64,000 nucleotides of DNA from Actinophytocola sp049647105 (GTDB taxonomy: Bacteria; Actinomycetota; Actinomycetes; Mycobacteriales; Pseudonocardiaceae): contig NZ_JBARWZ010000120.1 of NCBI RefSeq assembly GCF_049647105.1, positions 38,057 to 102,056 on the forward strand, in the 5' to 3' direction. The notes beneath the pieces are model-generated. The model ran no database searches. It was not told the DNA's origin and saw only the letters and a list, made by a program, of their open reading frames with translations. Positions 63,178-64,000 of the stretch are shown piece after piece. Position 1 is the stretch's first letter; each line of letters begins with the position of its first letter. A program made the position numbers and the translations under genes.

Positions 63178-64000
63178 GCGGAGCGAACCATCATGGTGAG
63201 GGCATCACGATCGGTGGCTGCTACCCGCCGAGCTGGCCCAGGCCACCGAAGCCACCCGTGCCGGAGCCGGAGCCGGACTCACTCGACGAGCGCGTCGAGT
63301 GGATGACGTGGTCGCACCCCGAGCTGTACCGGATGGTGCACGATGGCATCGACCTGACCGGCGCCATGTCGGTGTCCGCGACGTGGGCGCGGATGGGCGA
63401 CGAGCTGGCCGATCTCGGCGACGAGCTGGCGAAGCTGCTGCTCGCGACCGCGCAGGCGTGGGAGGGTGACGCGGCGGAGCTCGCGAAGGAGAGCGTGTCC
63501 GCGCTCGCGGAGTGGTCACGGGAGACCGGCATCCGCGCGACCGAGGTGTGCGCCTGCGTCACCGTCCAGGTCGACAACGTGAACAACGCGCGCAACGACA
63601 TGCCGCCACCGCCGTACCCGATGCTGGACGACGTGATGCTGCCGTCCCAGCTGACGGCGTTCACCCACGGTGACTTCGTGACCGCGAGGCCGCTCGTGGT
63701 CGACCCGATGGTCTACACGACGCGTGAGCGGGAGCTGCACGAGCAGGCCGCCCGGACCATGGAGCAGTTCCAGTCGAACTCGCGGGACGTGTACGCGACC
63801 GTGCCGCAGTTCGCGCCCCCCGCACTGCGGAAGAACCTGTACGGCGGGACCGCCGAGCCGCCGCAACCACCTCCGCCTCCGCAACCGCCGGTACCGCAGC
63901 TCACGCCCGTGCCGCGTGGGCCCGCGGTCGGCGGCGGTCCGGTCCCGGGTGGTGGCCCCGGTGGCTCGGCAGGCCCCGGACCAGGTGCCGGTTCTCGTTC
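63174..64000 (+). CDS. PPE-domain protein, 3' end cut by window edge
   Basis: The frame from GTG 63174 stays open to the end of the window (about 275 residues). After a Pro-rich N-tail (PPSWPRPPKPPVPEPEP), a helical region follows: ATWARMGDELADLGDELAKLL, then AWEGDAAELAKESVSALAEW; the W-x-G (WEG) and hairpin layout is that of PPE/WXG100-type domains. It closes in a Pro/Gly-rich low-complexity tail from about residue 220. It should be an ESX substrate recognised by the EspG upstream. The frame's length beyond the window is unknown. Confidence 0.8.
   Translation, partial: MSGANHHGEGITIGGCYPPSWPRPPKPPVPEPEPDSLDERVEWMTWSHPELYRMVHDGIDLTGAMSVSATWARMGDELADLGDELAKLLLATAQAWEGDAAELAKESVSALAEWSRETGIRATEVCACVTVQVDNVNNARNDMPPPPYPMLDDVMLPSQLTAFTHGDFVTARPLVVDPMVYTTRERELHEQAARTMEQFQSNSRDVYATVPQFAPPALRKNLYGGTAEPPQPPPPPQPPVPQLTPVPRGPAVGGGPVPGGGPGGSAGPGPGAGSR

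Noticed and set aside
1..64000. CRISPR arrays, rRNA operons and tRNA genes
   Set aside because: No regularly spaced repeats and no sequence recognisable as rRNA or a tRNA cloverleaf was found by reading; a covariance search was not possible.

Overview
The window is very GC-rich and densely coded, with GTG/TTG starts, ATGA-type overlaps, an ESX/EspG/PPE locus, F420/LLM and DUF397/DUF5753 families and, above all, many genes for a galactan/arabinogalactan cell wall (glf, two glfT2-like genes, glfT1, wzm/wzt, dprE1/dprE2, a UbiA-type DPPR synthase). This points to an actinomycete with a type IV wall, most likely Pseudonocardiaceae (Lentzea/Saccharothrix/Amycolatopsis-like). I see no mycolyltransferase or other mycolate gene. 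The family call is inference; no rRNA or tRNA marker is present.

Layout. 1-9.3 kb: a truncated membrane protein, an ArsR regulator, a SigD/ShbA-type sigma factor, a TetR-AurF diiron oxygenase pair, RtcB, a MerR-VIT/VWA pair and a DUF4328 protein. 9.4-10.1 kb: a decayed DUF5753/DUF397 regulator pair. 10.1-16.1 kb: a minigluzincin, a septum-formation-type protein, serS, a surface O-acyltransferase with a C-terminal SGNH domain, and an L-2-hydroxyglutarate dehydrogenase. 16.3-23.7 kb: a glycan module (flippase, polyprenyl-phosphate glycosyltransferase, DUF2304 partner, second GT2) flanked by two DUF6541 membrane proteins. It resembles the M. tuberculosis Rv3630-3632/Rv3779 system that puts galactosamine on arabinogalactan. 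23.9-29.2 kb: two large secreted proteins, one with LGFP wall-binding repeats. 29.5-34.1 kb: glfT2, a methyltransferase, and a glfT2 paralogue with a changed active-site neighbour. 34.2-39.2 kb: a surface protein plus lipoprotein sortase, a cold-shock protein, SixA, a HAD phosphatase and an LLM oxidoreductase. 39.4-42.2 kb: glf, a DPPR phosphatase-like PAP2 protein and ubiA. 42.1-44.0 kb: a small accessory patch with a MITE, a VapBC pair and a broken HTH/PIN pair. 44.0-48.5 kb: a DHFR-like protein, an odd SDR, dprE2/dprE1 and gtrA. 48.7-51.3 kb: glfT1-wzt-wzm.

51.4-59.0 kb is the most striking part. It holds every enzymatic step of CMP-pseudaminic acid synthesis: PseB, PseC, a PseG-PseH fusion, PseI and PseF. 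A GT29 (sialyltransferase)-like transferase, a coiled-coil protein and an APH-fold kinase sit among them. The locus directly abuts the galactan exporter, which suggests that the wall glycan or a wall-linked polymer is decorated with a nonulosonic acid. 59.0-64.0 kb: a polyprenyl diphosphate synthase, VOC, TSUP and dienelactone-hydrolase-like proteins, then an EspG/PPE type VII locus running off the edge.

Non-coding structure is rich. Two 168-bp, nearly fully palindromic elements bounded by CTAG (1388-1555, 42147-42314) sit exactly on stop codons and supply them. A separate ~135-bp intergenic repeat occurs twice in opposite orientation (36713, 48531), and a 27-bp relic of its joined ends lies at 19559. 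There are strong terminator hairpins, a cluster of DnaA boxes at 54021-54104, and several operator-like palindromes.
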